Assembly: GCA_023376005.1 (NCBI GenBank)
Contig: CM042179.1
Coordinates: forward strand, 22,425,906 to 22,489,905
DNA length: 64,000 nucleotides
Direction of reading: 5' to 3'
Source: Doryteuthis pealeii
Taxonomy: Eukaryota > Mollusca > Cephalopoda > Myopsida > Loliginidae
In this document: piece by piece, positions 24,779-35,153 of the stretch
How positions within the stretch are numbered: position 1 is the stretch's first letter
Layout: each line of letters starts with the position of its first letter
The notes under the pieces: model-generated
Database searches by the model: none
What the model was told of the DNA's origin: nothing
The model's input: the letters and a program-made list of their open reading frames with translations, nothing else
Position numbers and translations under genes: made by a program

Positions 24779-26629
24779 CCGAAATAGAATGTATACTGTA
24801 ATAAGCACAGCCAAACATTACAAGACTACAGGTAATGTATCATACCGACAAAAAGACTTGGGTACCAATTATTGCTAACACAAACAGTAAACACATACAG
24901 AAACAAATAAAATTGTTTTTGCATATATAGATATATTAGTGATAATGTGTATGTGTGCCCCCCCCCCCTACATGTGTTGAAGTGCTTTTGTTTACAGATA
25001 TCTTTACAAAAACAGAAATAAACAAATAATGCAACTTTAGTGAGTGAAATATTTGACAGCTTCATCATGTAAAAATTATTTGAAAATTGAAAAAAAAGGG
25101 GATAGTGAGGAAACACAATAAGAGTACACAGTACAGCTGTACAAGTGTGTACATGCCCTCCCTCTTTACACACGTGTGTGTGGCGTGGTTTTTACTTTCT
25201 CTGAGTCGCGATGTGAATAAAATATACATCGTATAATAAAAATCTAAGCTAACATCATTTATTTGTTAGTACTATAAATCAAACATTTATGAAAAAAAGA
25301 AAGAAAAAAAAAGTGCTCAAAATAATAAGTTGGATTCATAAAAAAATATAACTATAATTTTGGCTAAAACTAAAACTGAATCAGAGTTAATGGATCGGTA
25401 GGTAATGATTTTAATGCCAATAATGAATCTTTGATCTACTTTTATTGCTAGTTTAGTTTCGGTTTGGGATTAAATTTTTGTGTGGGTGTTATGTATGGAA
25501 TATGAACTATGTGTATCATAATCCTTTTACATGAATTTTATTTAAGTTAAAGATGTATATTCAATTGTAAGTGAACGTTGGATGCGTTTGTATGAGTCGT
25601 GTGTGAAGTTAAGAGTTATCGTTGGAAATAATTTCTATAGACAACTAAGTAATACCAATTTAGTATTAAGTTTATAGAATATAAACTGTTAATTTTCTTC
25701 GTTTACCCACGTGTATAAAAAATAAAATAAAATGAATTGAAGTGAAACCTTTTTTCTGGCATCAACACGTGAGTGTTAGAAACAGTGTTACTTATATAAT
25801 TTTCTTTAAAAAATACCTTGTTTTTTCCCCTTTTGTGATATTTTACAGCAGTAAGGACCAAAGAGATAAAAATTAATTCAGTAGTAGACTGACCGTTTAT
25901 ATAACAGAAGCAAATCAAAGAAAGATGAGAATTTTCAAACAAACGACAATTTAGAGATTCAATAGAACATTTGACAATACTAAATATAAATATGTTTATA
26001 AAAAATTGTGACAATTTGTGAGGGAATTATCAAAATTTAAAACTTACATAGGTAACTAACGGTGGTCGGGGGTAAGAGCGGTGGAAAGAAGGTTGGACTC
26101 ATGTGCATTAAATAAAATAATTGGGTTTTAAAATGTTGAACTTAAACTTGGAAGTATCAAAATCTTTAAGATCTTTTAAAGTTCCGCGAGGAAAACTGAA
26201 AACACTACATGAAATTGAAATATTTAAAAAAAGAAAAAGAAAAAAAACTAAATAAAACAAAAAATACAGCATGGGTATCAACCCTACATTGACCGATAAA
26301 GGTGTACACACCAAAAATATTTTTTTTAAAATTAATCTGTTAAGGAGATGAAAGTACCATATATATTTCACAAACTGATTGAGTAATGGTAACTTGGAGG
26401 AAACGTTTGACAGCATCAAGGTGTTGTGAACAAGAATAAGATCATTTAAACAGAAACCTTCAGGTAACCCTGCGAGTAGAAAAAAGGAGACATTTATGAC
26501 GGAAAAGAAGGTCAGAATTGAATGTATTTAAAGGAAAAATAAGTTTTAGACAGACTGATAGCAAACTTTAAACCTCACTGAATATAAATGTAAAGAAAAC
26601 AAGCGAAAAACTCACCGTTGATTATTTAA
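24779..26629. other. AT-rich sequence without recognised genes
   Basis: The 103-115-residue minus-strand ORFs at 24826-25173, 25703-26014 and 26108-26419 are hydrophobic/Phe-rich, as expected from AT-rich DNA. They carry no recognisable domain and I do not support them. Confidence 0.4.
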
Positions 26630-27070
26630 AATCGTGTTTCTCGTAGTCGGGGGGGTTCGTACTCGAAAATCGCCAGCTTACATCCCAAACTAGCATTAAA
26701 ACGAGTTGCACACGACCCTTCGCTCTGGTCTGCGCATGCTTTTGAACGTTCAATAAAATAGCCAGTGAAAAAACACTTCCATTACGGAACGACTAACGTG
26801 AAAGTACACTTTCGGTATATTTCGTCTTTCTCCGTGACTAGTGTTGTGTGCAACGTTCAGGTTCGTCACTGACGTCACAAATTGGTGTGGGTTTCACCTT
26901 CCGCACGTTCAATAATAAAGTCAGTTATATGCAGAAGAGATTCGCGAAGTTAATGCGAAATGATTATATAGATGAACAATAGGAAAATAGGTCATCGGTA
27001 GTTTCCGGTAGAATTCGGGGCTATTAACTTGTTGAACGTTTGCATTCTGTCATTGACGTCAGAGAAGAAA
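26630..27070. promoter_or_regulatory. CpG-containing promoter candidate with two CREs and an NRF1-like site
   Basis: This 440-bp island is richer in G, C and CpG than anything within several kilobases. It contains TGCGCATGC (NRF1-like) at 26731-26739 and perfect TGACGTCA CRE palindromes at 26870-26877 and 27054-27061. It also has TTCCGG (ETS-like) near 27003 and two copies of acgttcaataa (about 26746 and 26904). Such clusters are typical of TATA-less animal promoters bound by CREB/ATF and NRF1. If it serves a known gene, the minus-strand ERR-like exon 10.8 kb downstream is the only candidate in the window. Confidence 0.45.
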
Positions 27071-27717
27071 AAGAAGTTCCTATACATACAGATGTATGCA
27101 TGCATGCACATGTGCATAAGTGTTGCTAACGTACTAGTCACAAGATCCATTGACAATGAGTTCGATCCTCATTAGTTGCTCAACAAATTGTGCTAGACTT
27201 GGTTTAGTCCAGTGTAAAACACATACACACAAAACATACATATTTTAAAGGTTTTTCTCTGACAATAAAATTAATCTGTAAAATTTAATTGTAATTGACA
27301 TAAAAAAGAAAAAAAAAAAAAAAAAAGAAGCTCGGTAAAACATTAGACTCAGTCGATGACGCGGTGTGCATTCCATTTAACTCAAATGTCAAATCCTTGG
27401 TAATAATTACCAGGTAATTAAATTTCTAAAATTAAACTGATATGTTCATAATTTTTACTGTATCAAATTAAATTGAAATTTGAAGAATGATTCAATCAAC
27501 TTCTGATCCAGTCAAATAAACTTAAATTTGAATTAAATTATAAATCATGATTTCTGGATCAGTGAGACATAAAGAAGTAAATCTACTAATCTCAATGAAG
27601 TAGAATATATTTCAATTGTATCTCAAATGTATTCAATGTATTCAATTTATATTTAAATTAAAAACCATAAAAAAAATTAAAAAAATTGAAAATAGATCAC
27701 CAAAGTAGGACTGAGCC
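27071..27717. other. AT-rich spacer
   Basis: No gene is seen. A weak tRNA-like B-box (gagttcgatcctc) at about 27160 lacks a matching A-box. Confidence 0.4.
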
Positions 27718-27828
27718 TATTCTAGTAGTGACCACACTGGGCAGAGTTTGAATTCAGAGTTTTCCTTCTCCTTGACTGGTTGCCTAACTAGGGTTAAAGA
27801 GCCCAGTCTGCCCTACTATTTTTATTTA
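27718..27828 (-). mobile_element. SINE-B body fragment
   Basis: The reverse complement of the SINE-B body: agagcccagtctgccctact and ttgaattcagagttttcctt match 30630-30700. Confidence 0.7.
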
Positions 27829-28257
27829 CCTGAAAGGAAAACTTGAGAATGAAATATCAAAGGAACTGTTTTGTTCAAACAAATCCAATTATATCCAAAC
27901 ATAATAATCATTTTAAATTAATCTTTGGTCTGAAAAGATCAATCTAAATTGTTTATATAAGATGTTTCATTAACATGAATATCCCTGAAGATTAAACCAT
28001 CTCCAGGAAGTTGTCAACATTTTTATAATGCTTCATCTGAAAATTATTTTCAAATGCATTTTTTTATTCGAAAATAATCTTCAGATGAAGCAGTATAATA
28101 TCGCATTTTGACATCACCCTGAATATGGCTTAATAAAAAAACAAAATGTTATACATTGGCTTATTATTATTTATAAATAAATACATCCTCTGAATATTTT
28201 GTTTTTTCATATATAGTGGAATATAACTAAGTTCAAAACAAACGGAAAAATCTGGGA
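27829..28257. other. AT-rich spacer with a short hairpin
   Basis: An inverted pair near 28030-28092 (tgcttcatctgaaaattatt / aataatcttcagatgaagca) may be the remains of a small foldback element. Confidence 0.45.
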
Positions 28258-28450
28258 GAGCTAGCTGGTGTAATGGTTAGAGTCCCCACATGTCAGTTTG
28301 ACAGTCAGGGTTCGAATCACACACAAAGCAGTCTTCCTGTCTATAGCTCTGCTGATGAGGCCTAATGGGCTGAAATGTACATACAGGGATTGACTTTTTC
28401 TTGATTTGTTTAGCCTTACATTTGAACAGGTATGCCCGCCTAATTCATTA
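28258..28450 (+). mobile_element. tRNA-derived SINE-C
   Basis: The head has an A-box-like ctggtgtaatggttagagtc and a B-box-like agggttcgaatcacaca, 40 bp apart, giving an RNA polymerase III promoter. The body contains gctgatgaggcctaatgggc and ctgaaatgtacat. It resembles neither SINE-A nor SINE-B after the head. A single copy was seen in the window. Confidence 0.6.
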
Positions 28451-28499
28451 ATTATCAATTAATTAATTTTCAAAATTAGGTACGACTTTAAATATTCTC

Positions 28500-28505
<6 letters not shown>

Positions 28506-28568
<63 letters not shown>
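28506..28568. repeat. (TA)n microsatellite
   Basis: About 31 TA units in a row. Confidence 0.98.
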
Positions 28569-28569
<1 letters not shown>

Positions 28570-28691
28570 CAATGATATGTGATAATTCTGTTTTGATAAA
28601 ATTACAATGCCACAAGTTTTATTAAAGTCAAATTTTTGGGTCCCATTTGGTCATTTGAATACAAATTCAACCTTAATATTGCATTGCATTT

Positions 28692-29026
28692 GGTAATTTA
28701 TGAGGAAGTGCATCCCGGTCTCCTGCCTCAGAAATTGCTACCCGGTGACTATTAAAATAACGTCCCCAGCTATGTCGTCTCGGCTGTGTTACTTGAAAGA
28801 AAACAACCAACTTAGGGCGTTAAATCTATTTTAGAGGGGGGGGGGGCTTCTCTTTTTAGATAGATAGATAGATATCCATCTTCATAAAATACATTTCACG
28901 CCCTAAGTTGGTTGTTTTCTTTCAAGTAACACCACTGAGATGACATAGCTGGGGAAGTTATTTTGATAATCACCGGGTAGCAATTTCTGAGGCAGGAGAC
29001 CGGGACGCACTTCCTCATAAATTACC
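28692..29026. mobile_element. Foldback (hAT-like) MITE with perfect 8-bp target duplication
   Basis: Long inverted arms (about 28692-28830 and 28895-29026) begin ggtaatttatgaggaagtgc and end in the reverse complement. The centre holds a G-run and a (GATA)n stretch. The element is flanked on both sides by the identical 8-mer TTGCATTT (28684-28691 and 29027-29034). An 8-bp duplication is the rule for hAT superfamily transposases. There is no ORF, so it moved with an enzyme supplied in trans. Confidence 0.85.
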
Positions 29027-29034
29027 TTGCATTT

Positions 29035-29398
29035 TATAGGTTAAAATGATAAATGATTATTTTGAATTGAATCTTGAATCAAAATTATGGCTTCTTTTTA
29101 GATATTATTTTAAATCTAAAATTCATTATTGGTACAATTATACTTACCACTTTAATTTAAATGACAACTGTATTTGAATTCATAAAAGTATTATTTTAAT
29201 CTTAAACTTAATGAAATTTGTTTAACCTTAAAAAATATTGCATCATCCATGATTGAATCAGATTTTTAACACACCAAGACAGTATTGTTTTGACTGTTGA
29301 TTAGTTTTCCTACTGCCGTTGTCTGCGATGGACATTACCCCAAGGTACAAAAAGTTACAACAATACATGAACATGAGAGATCACAGATATTATAATAA
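29035..29398. other. AT-rich spacer
   Basis: No gene or repeat structure is recognised. Confidence 0.4.
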
Positions 29399-30040
29399 CT
29401 AGCCAATATATGCACCCTCCGGGTGCAAGTATTTAAGTTTTGATATAATAAAATATCATATTAAATTAGAAAGGCTAATGAAACTGAATAAGAATTCAGA
29501 TAAGAATATTTGGAACAGAGGGGGTATGATTGAAAAATAGAACAACTTTGAAACTAACTATTCCATCATTTTCCATTACTCCCCTCTTTCATTGGTAAAT
29601 TTTCCTAATTTAACTATTTAGTTAAAATAGGAAGTAAAGGATAATATTACAGTCATTTCTTCTTGTAAATAAATTTCTTTTAAGATTTATCCACGAGATT
29701 TTTGTTCATATTTCTTAAGATAAAACCAAACAATTAGAAATCAATAATACCAAGCACATATTTATTAAAATAAAATTTTAAATATCAATATGCAAATTAG
29801 CCTTCTCGTTCAAACTGTAAACCGCTATTTTGTTGTATATATAAATACAATTGCATGTTATTAGTACGTAGATATGGTCAACAGTATTAATAATGTAAAA
29901 CAATTTTTATTAATAACTGAAGGTTTAAAAGAATGAAATCATGGAGAATTTTGACGTAAATAATTAAGGGAATTGTGACTTGAGTAGTAATATAGTTTCG
30001 GTTACAGACAGAAAAACACACAATCTCCATTATAATAAGA
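29399..30040 (-). mobile_element. Non-autonomous Helitron, copy 1
   Basis: Read on the minus strand, it starts with TC (30040-30039) in TCTTATTATAATGGAGATTG. It ends with the hairpin ttgcacccggagggtgca, a short AT spacer and CTAG at 29399. It lies between A (5' flank) and T (3' flank) with no target duplication, which is the rule for Helitrons. At 642 bp it has no Rep/helicase and depends on an autonomous partner. Confidence 0.75.
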
Positions 30041-30509
30041 TAATGGAATTATTCTTTTGTTTCAATTAATTTGCACAAGGGTGTATAAACTATTTAATTG
30101 TAATTGATTACTCTGCATCTTTGAAAGTTTTACTATTTTTCTATTTCTCCTTATTTACTTCCTTAACAACTTGGTTGATTATTTTGTGGTATATAAGCCG
30201 TGCTACAATATACCACTTAAATTTATAGACTAAGCGAGGTCACATGGTTTAAACCTCAGCTAATCAACAGCCCGAATGCGTGGCTGGTTGACTACTTAAT
30301 CACTGATACTGAGAGACATTCATTTGCAATCATTGACGAAGGACTTGTAAGACTGGGGAGCATCGAGGAACAACCAAAGGATTCTTTACCAAGGATCTCC
30401 GTTGGACAAGCGCTCTTGGTTGAAGCCTAAAGGATAGCCACTAAAATCTGTCTGTTTATAGGGCGTTCTTGGTAACTGAGTTAGCTGTGTATTTCCCTAT
30501 AAGAATTTG
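30041..30509. other. Unassigned sequence, moderately complex
   Basis: The stretch from 30200 to 30500 is less AT-rich and could be an old repeat or a non-coding transcript. I see no ORF, promoter boxes or terminal repeats. Confidence 0.35.
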
Positions 30510-30775
30510 AGGAGGCGCGTGGTCTAATGGTTAGAGTCGTAGGAAATGGACTCATCAACGCGAGTTCAATTCCTGGACGGAGCTAATACCCTTAGGAAAG
30601 GTATGAATCCTACTCTCCCTCCAGCTATGGGTAAATAGCAGGGCAGACTGGGCTCTTTAACCGTGGCTAGGTAACCAGTCTAGGAGAAGGAAAACTCTGA
30701 ATTTAAACCTGTTAAACTCCGGTTAAGAAATTGACCTTGTGTCGCATCCTGCTCGTGTGGAGAGGTTGTCAAGAA
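30510..30775 (+). mobile_element. tRNA-derived SINE-B, fullest copy
   Basis: A tRNA-like head has an A-box region (tggtctaatggttagag) and a B-box region (cgagttcaattcctgg). It is followed by a body with ccctccagctatgggtaaat and agactgggctctttaacc and an end with gtgtcgcatcctgctcgtgt. Fragments of the body recur at least seven times in the window. Confidence 0.85.
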
Positions 30776-30866
30776 TTGTCAACATTTCAATGAAAAATCA
30801 GGGAAAATCAGGGTGCTAATTGCTGATTAGGAAGACAACTGGGTAATTCTCGTGGTAAAAGATACA

Positions 30867-31010
30867 TAGTATTATCTGCGTTATTCAGACTATTATCCTC
30901 ATCTTCATTGTTATCTGTACCTGTCCCCATCTTCATTGTTATCTGTACAATAGTCCGAATAATGCAGATAATACTAATCATCAAGCCACATCTCAAATAT
31001 TCAGAGAAAA
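30867..31010 (+). mobile_element. Palindromic MITE family C, copy 2 (internally deleted)
   Basis: The terminal pair tagtattatctgcgttattc / aatgcagataatacta encloses only about 70 bp. It includes a duplicated catcttcattgttatctgta. The outer block cacatctcaaatattcagag follows. Confidence 0.75.
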
Positions 31011-31152
31011 AGTAAAAGATGCATTTTTTTTAAAATGTATCTCTCCATTTGAATATACAATAATTACTATTATTAACTTATATACATAGACATACAAATA
31101 AGAATACAGGTAAGAATATAAGTAATATCAGCAAAATGTGCACTGGCTCGTG

Positions 31153-31183
<31 letters not shown>

Positions 31184-31281
31184 TGCGTATATGTATCAGT
31201 GCGAAAAATAATTCAACAAGAAATATAACTGTTATGGAGAATCACTCTTAAATAATTATACAGAGTTCCCTCCCTTGCGTT

Positions 31282-31312
<31 letters not shown>

Positions 31313-31598
31313 TATATATATATGAATAAGATATAATGAAAAAACAGATGATGTTTACAACTGAAATAGGCTCATCAGAAGAGAAAGTGTGCAAACCGTT
31401 TCGGGGCCAAATTCTCTTGACGGTTTAAAAAGCAACACCCGGCCCATCCTCAACTAATATGAGGACCCTATTGCATTATAATGTATCAACCGCACGTGGG
31501 TCGGTCATCAACAAAAATAAGATGGGAAAAAGACCGTTAGTAAAACCAGAACGCTGCTAGTCAAACGTTGGAATTAATAAAAAAAATTGTGCTGTCTG

Positions 31599-31640
<42 letters not shown>
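31011..31640. repeat. Microsatellites and a diverged repeat
   Basis: A (GT)n run lies at about 31152-31181 and (TA)n tracts at about 31284-31323 and 31600-31640. Between them, 31340-31580 contains aaaccgtttcggggcc and an ATG-poor, moderately complex stretch that looks like an old interspersed repeat. Confidence 0.7.
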
Positions 31641-31643
<3 letters not shown>

Positions 31644-31800
31644 TCGTCAGGGTGGCCTAAAGTGAGTATCAGCCAGACAGTGAGTGAGTCTATCCCCTTT
31701 TCACTAGCTCTAGACTAAAGAGATTGTTTTTTAGCGTCTGAGACGGAGCGCCACACTTACCATCAGCTTCTCCTTTTACCACACAGATCCCTGTGCCACA
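31641..31800 (-). mobile_element. SINE-A, copy 2 (3' part only)
   Basis: It starts with aagtcgtcagggtggcctaa and matches the tail and body of SINE-A on the minus strand. The tRNA head is absent, which is ordinary 5' truncation. Confidence 0.75.
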
Positions 31801-31924
31801 TACACACATATGTATGTATATATATATAAATATATATATATAAAAGAGTTTTATCATTTTCTTGAAACATTGTGTTTATATTGGTTTGTTGATTGGTTTT
31901 GAAGGCTATCACAATTCATGTGTA

Positions 31925-31938
31925 AAAAATATATATAT

Positions 31939-31980
<42 letters not shown>

Positions 31981-31999
31981 ATATACATTGTATGTTCTG

Positions 32000-32052
<53 letters not shown>

Positions 32053-32070
32053 AATGTGTGAATGTATATG
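31925..32070. repeat. (TA)n and (GT)n microsatellites
   Basis: Three TA tracts are followed by about 20 GT units ending in gcgcgcgtgtgtg. Confidence 0.95.
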
Positions 32071-32077
32071 TTATATA

Positions 32078-32414
32078 AGAAAGAAAGAAAGAAAGAAAGG
32101 GTGGAAGGAATGAACAAAGGAAGAAAAAAGAAAGAAAGAAAGAAAGAAAGAAGAAATGGGCAAGTGGTGAAAAGAAGAAAGACATTAAAAGAAAGGAAAG
32201 AAAGAAAGAAAGAAAGAAAAAGAAAGAAAGGAAAGAAAAAGAAGAAGCAAGTGTGAAAAGAAGAAAGACATTAAAAAGAAAGGAAGAAAGAAAGAAAGAA
32301 GAAATGGGCAAGTGGTGAAAAGAAAAAGACATTAAAAAGAAGAAAGAAAGAAAGAAGAAAGAAGAGAAAAGAAAATGGGCAAGTGGTGAAAAGAAGAAAG
32401 ATTTAAAGAAAGGA

Positions 32415-32446
<32 letters not shown>

Positions 32447-33112
32447 AGAAATGGCAAGTGGTGAAAAGAAGAAAGACATTAAAAAAAAGGAAAGAAAAGA
32501 AAGAAAAAGACAGTGGTGAAAAGAAGAAAGACATTAAAAAGAAGGAAAGAAAGAAAGAAGAAGAAATGGGCAAGTGGTGAAAAGAAGAAAGACATTAAAA
32601 GGAGGAAAGAAAGAAAGAAAGAAGAAAAAGAGAGAAAGAAGAAATGGGCAAGTGGTGAAAAGAAGAAAGATATTAAAAAGAAGGAAAGAAAGAAGAAAAG
32701 AAAGAAAGAAAGAAAGAAAGAAATGGGCAAGTGGTGAAAAGAAGAAAGACATTAAAAAGAAAGCAAAGAAAGAAAGAAGAAAGAAAGAAAGAAAGAAAAA
32801 GAAGAAATGGGCAAGTGGTGCAAAGAAGAAGATATTAAAAAGAAAGCAAAGAAAGAAGAAAGAAAGAAGAAATGGGCAAGTGGTGAAAAGAAGAAATATA
32901 TTAAAAAGAAAGGAAAGAAAGAAAGAAAGAAAGAAGAGAAAGAAGAAATGGGCAAGTGTGAAAAGAAGAAAGACATTTAAAAGGAAGGAAAGAAAGAAAG
33001 AAAGAAAGAAGAAATGGGCAAAAAAGAAAAGATATTAAAAAGGAAAGAAAGAAGAAAGAAGAAAGAGAGAAAGAAGAAATGGGCAAGTGGTGAAAAGAAG
33101 AAAGATATTAAA

Positions 33113-33152
<40 letters not shown>

Positions 33153-33527
33153 AGAAATGGGCAAGTGGTGAAAAGAAGAAAGATATTAAAAAGAAAGCAA
33201 AGAAAGAAAGAAAAAGAAAGAAAGGAGAAAGAAAAAAAGGGCCAGTGGTGAATAGAAGAAAGATATTAAAAAGAAAGGAAAGAAAGAAAGAAAGAAAGAA
33301 GAAATAGGCAAGTGGTGAAAAGAAGAAAGATATTAAAAAGGAAGGAAAGAAAGAAAGAAAGAAAGAAAGAAAGAAGAAATGGGAAGTGGTGAAAAGAAGA
33401 AAGATATTAAAAAGGAAGGAAAGAAGAAAGAAAGAAAGAAAGAAAGAAAGAAGAAATGGGCAAGTGGTGAAAAGAAGAAAGATATTAAAAAGAAAGGAAA
33501 GAAAGAAAGAAAGAAAGAAAGAAAGAA
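32078..33527. repeat. Purine-only minisatellite, about 75-bp unit, about 19 copies
   Basis: Each unit is ggcaagtggtgaaaagaaga, then aagayattaaaaagaaagg, then a variable (AAAG)n run and gaagaaat. The plus strand is almost pure A/G for 1.45 kb, with only the aagtggtg and tatt islands interrupting. Units differ mainly in AAAG number. ORFs rich in KKERKK (plus) or FLSFFLSF (minus) follow from the composition and are not genes. Confidence 0.97.
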
Positions 33528-34043
33528 CATTAATATGATCAGTATTCATTTCATCATCATCTTGGCATTTATATGTATTCATTTGATTAACACAATATCT
33601 ATCTTTGGACAGTGTAATGATTAATGTACTAACTCTATTAACCCTCCTAACAGCAATGTACAAGGGTCTTTATCTTCAGTTGATATTTGAAATATTGAGA
33701 GAATGTTTTTTAGGCGAGGAAGAAATTTACTAAAGTTAATAAAATATAGTGAATATACTTTAAAAGTGATATAAATTATAGAGGATCAGGCTTTATCTGT
33801 AATAGTGTTGGCATGGAATATTTTTAGAGCACACTGAAAATACAGTGAGTGCCTTAGAAAAACAAAATAGAATACTCTTTATTTTTATTTTGAGTGTGAA
33901 ATAAATTCTTTGTTTAACATTGTTTTAAGTTATGGAACTTGTAGGATTTAGAATCTGTTGTAACCTAACAAATGAGAAATAACCAAAAGGTAAGTTGGAA
34001 ATGAAATGGAATCTTTATAACATTAACTAAATACAATACTTGC
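33528..34043. other. AT-rich spacer
   Basis: Nothing is recognised apart from a short taatgtactaactctattaa stretch. Confidence 0.35.
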
Positions 34044-34280
34044 GGACCATATGACCTTAAGGCAGCCCTTTTGCAATTTTGATTCATGGGGACATTTTTT
34101 CCATTTACACTGTAAAAATCCAGTTAATTGTTAACAGACGATTTTTAGTTTTTAAAAAAATTATAAAACTAACCTCTAACCCTATGCCCTAACAAACAAC
34201 CGGATTTTTACAGTGTAAATTAGAAAAGTGTCTCCACGAGTTGAAATCGCAAAAAGGAGTGCCTTAAGGTCATATGGTCC
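34044..34280. mobile_element. hAT-like MITE family 1, copy 1
   Basis: The element begins GGACCATATGACCTTAAGG and ends in its reverse complement. It is flanked by the identical 8-mer ATACTTGC on both sides (34036-34043, 34281-34288). A second inverted pair (catttacactgtaaaaatcc / ggatttttacagtgtaaat) lies inside. The core is ctaacctctaaccctatgccc, an eroded telomere-like string. No ORF. Relatives are at 37135-37809 and 60122-60355. Confidence 0.9.
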
Positions 34281-34288
34281 ATACTTGC

Positions 34289-34703
34289 TAGCAGCATGAA
34301 GAAGGGTAAACCACTGCTAGTGGTATCAGACTACTCAGTCAGCATAATACTTCCATATTTATGAGGATTGGAACATATCCATTAATGTTCATAGGTAGGG
34401 TATACAAGGATTGGGACATACTCATTAAGGTTCATAGGTAGAGAATATAACAGAATCAGAAACAACGATTCACACCTTTTTGAGGGTTTATTCAATAATA
34501 TGAAGAAAGGAAATCACTAACCAAAATATTCTCTTTTAACTAAGTGGATAGACCAAAAGTACAACCTGCTTCATAGTCGGATCATTGGCGACTAAACCGG
34601 TACCCTCACCAAGCTTGCCTGGTGAGGAGGGTAGCTAGATACCCAGCAGGATGAAAATTAAAACCTGTGAAAGGGTGAAGGAAGCTTCTTGCTCAACGGC
34701 CAT
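34289..34703. other. Unassigned sequence
   Basis: A tandem pair (ggattggaacatatccatta / ggattgggacatactcatta) lies at about 34364-34440. The remainder is unique-looking. Confidence 0.4.
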
Positions 34704-35066
34704 CTAGCACATTAATGCAAGAACATAGAAATATCTGGGCTGGTATCCAGGCGCGTAATAGTCTAAATAACCCCCGCTGCCTTGTGGGTGTCCTCTGGAT
34801 AGGAAAAGGCTAAGGGAGAAAACCCTGACAGAAATCACGGCTTGGACTCTGTTAGGCAGTTCAATGTGTAAAACACTATCTGGTAACTCCTGCAGCCAAA
34901 CTGATGCTGAATGTATTGGTTCACCATTCCTTCGGATCACGCCAGTGAGGCAGAGAGGGGGGGGGCTTGTTATTTGGGCAATCCAGGGCCTCAATACATC
35001 TTGCCCAGGCTTTTTTTTTTAGACCAAGAGTGCAAATTTAATTTTTTGCATAATTCCCAGTGGATT
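34704..35066 (-). mobile_element. Probable LINE-associated 3' sequence
   Basis: This block of non-AT-rich sequence continues downstream (minus strand) of the LINE's AAT tail. It starts with about 33 bp (aaatttaattttttgcataa...cagtgga, 35034-35066) that duplicate part of the LINE's own coding region at 35581-35613. A 96-codon minus-strand ORF (34704-34994) has no domain I recognise. It may be the remains of an older copy of the same LINE into which this one inserted. Confidence 0.4.
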
Positions 35067-35092
35067 ATTATTATTATTATTATTATTATTTG
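35067..35092 (-). repeat. (AAT)n LINE tail
   Basis: About nine AAT units on the minus strand directly follow the LINE's coding end. This is the short-repeat tail expected for a non-LTR retrotransposon 3' end. Confidence 0.75.
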
Positions 35093-35153
35093 AGTTTTCA
35101 CATCAGTGTTAGCTGATGGTCTTTCACTGGAGTCTGAGTGACAGCAAGTCTCC

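Noticed and set aside
27115..27200. tRNA-like sequence with gagttcgatcctc
   Set aside because: Only a B-box-like string; no A-box at the right distance and no cloverleaf that I can fold.
28258..28330. A functional tRNA gene
   Set aside because: A- and B-boxes are present but the acceptor ends do not pair and the sequence continues into a SINE body. The same holds for the SINE-A and SINE-B heads.
31916..33663. Long minus-strand ORFs of Phe/Ser/Leu and plus-strand ORFs of Lys/Glu/Arg
   Set aside because: Encoded by the purine minisatellite; the lack of stops follows from the AAAG repeat.
34704..34994. 96-codon minus-strand ORF as an independent gene
   Set aside because: It lies directly beyond the LINE tail and next to a duplicate of LINE sequence; more likely retroelement 3' sequence.
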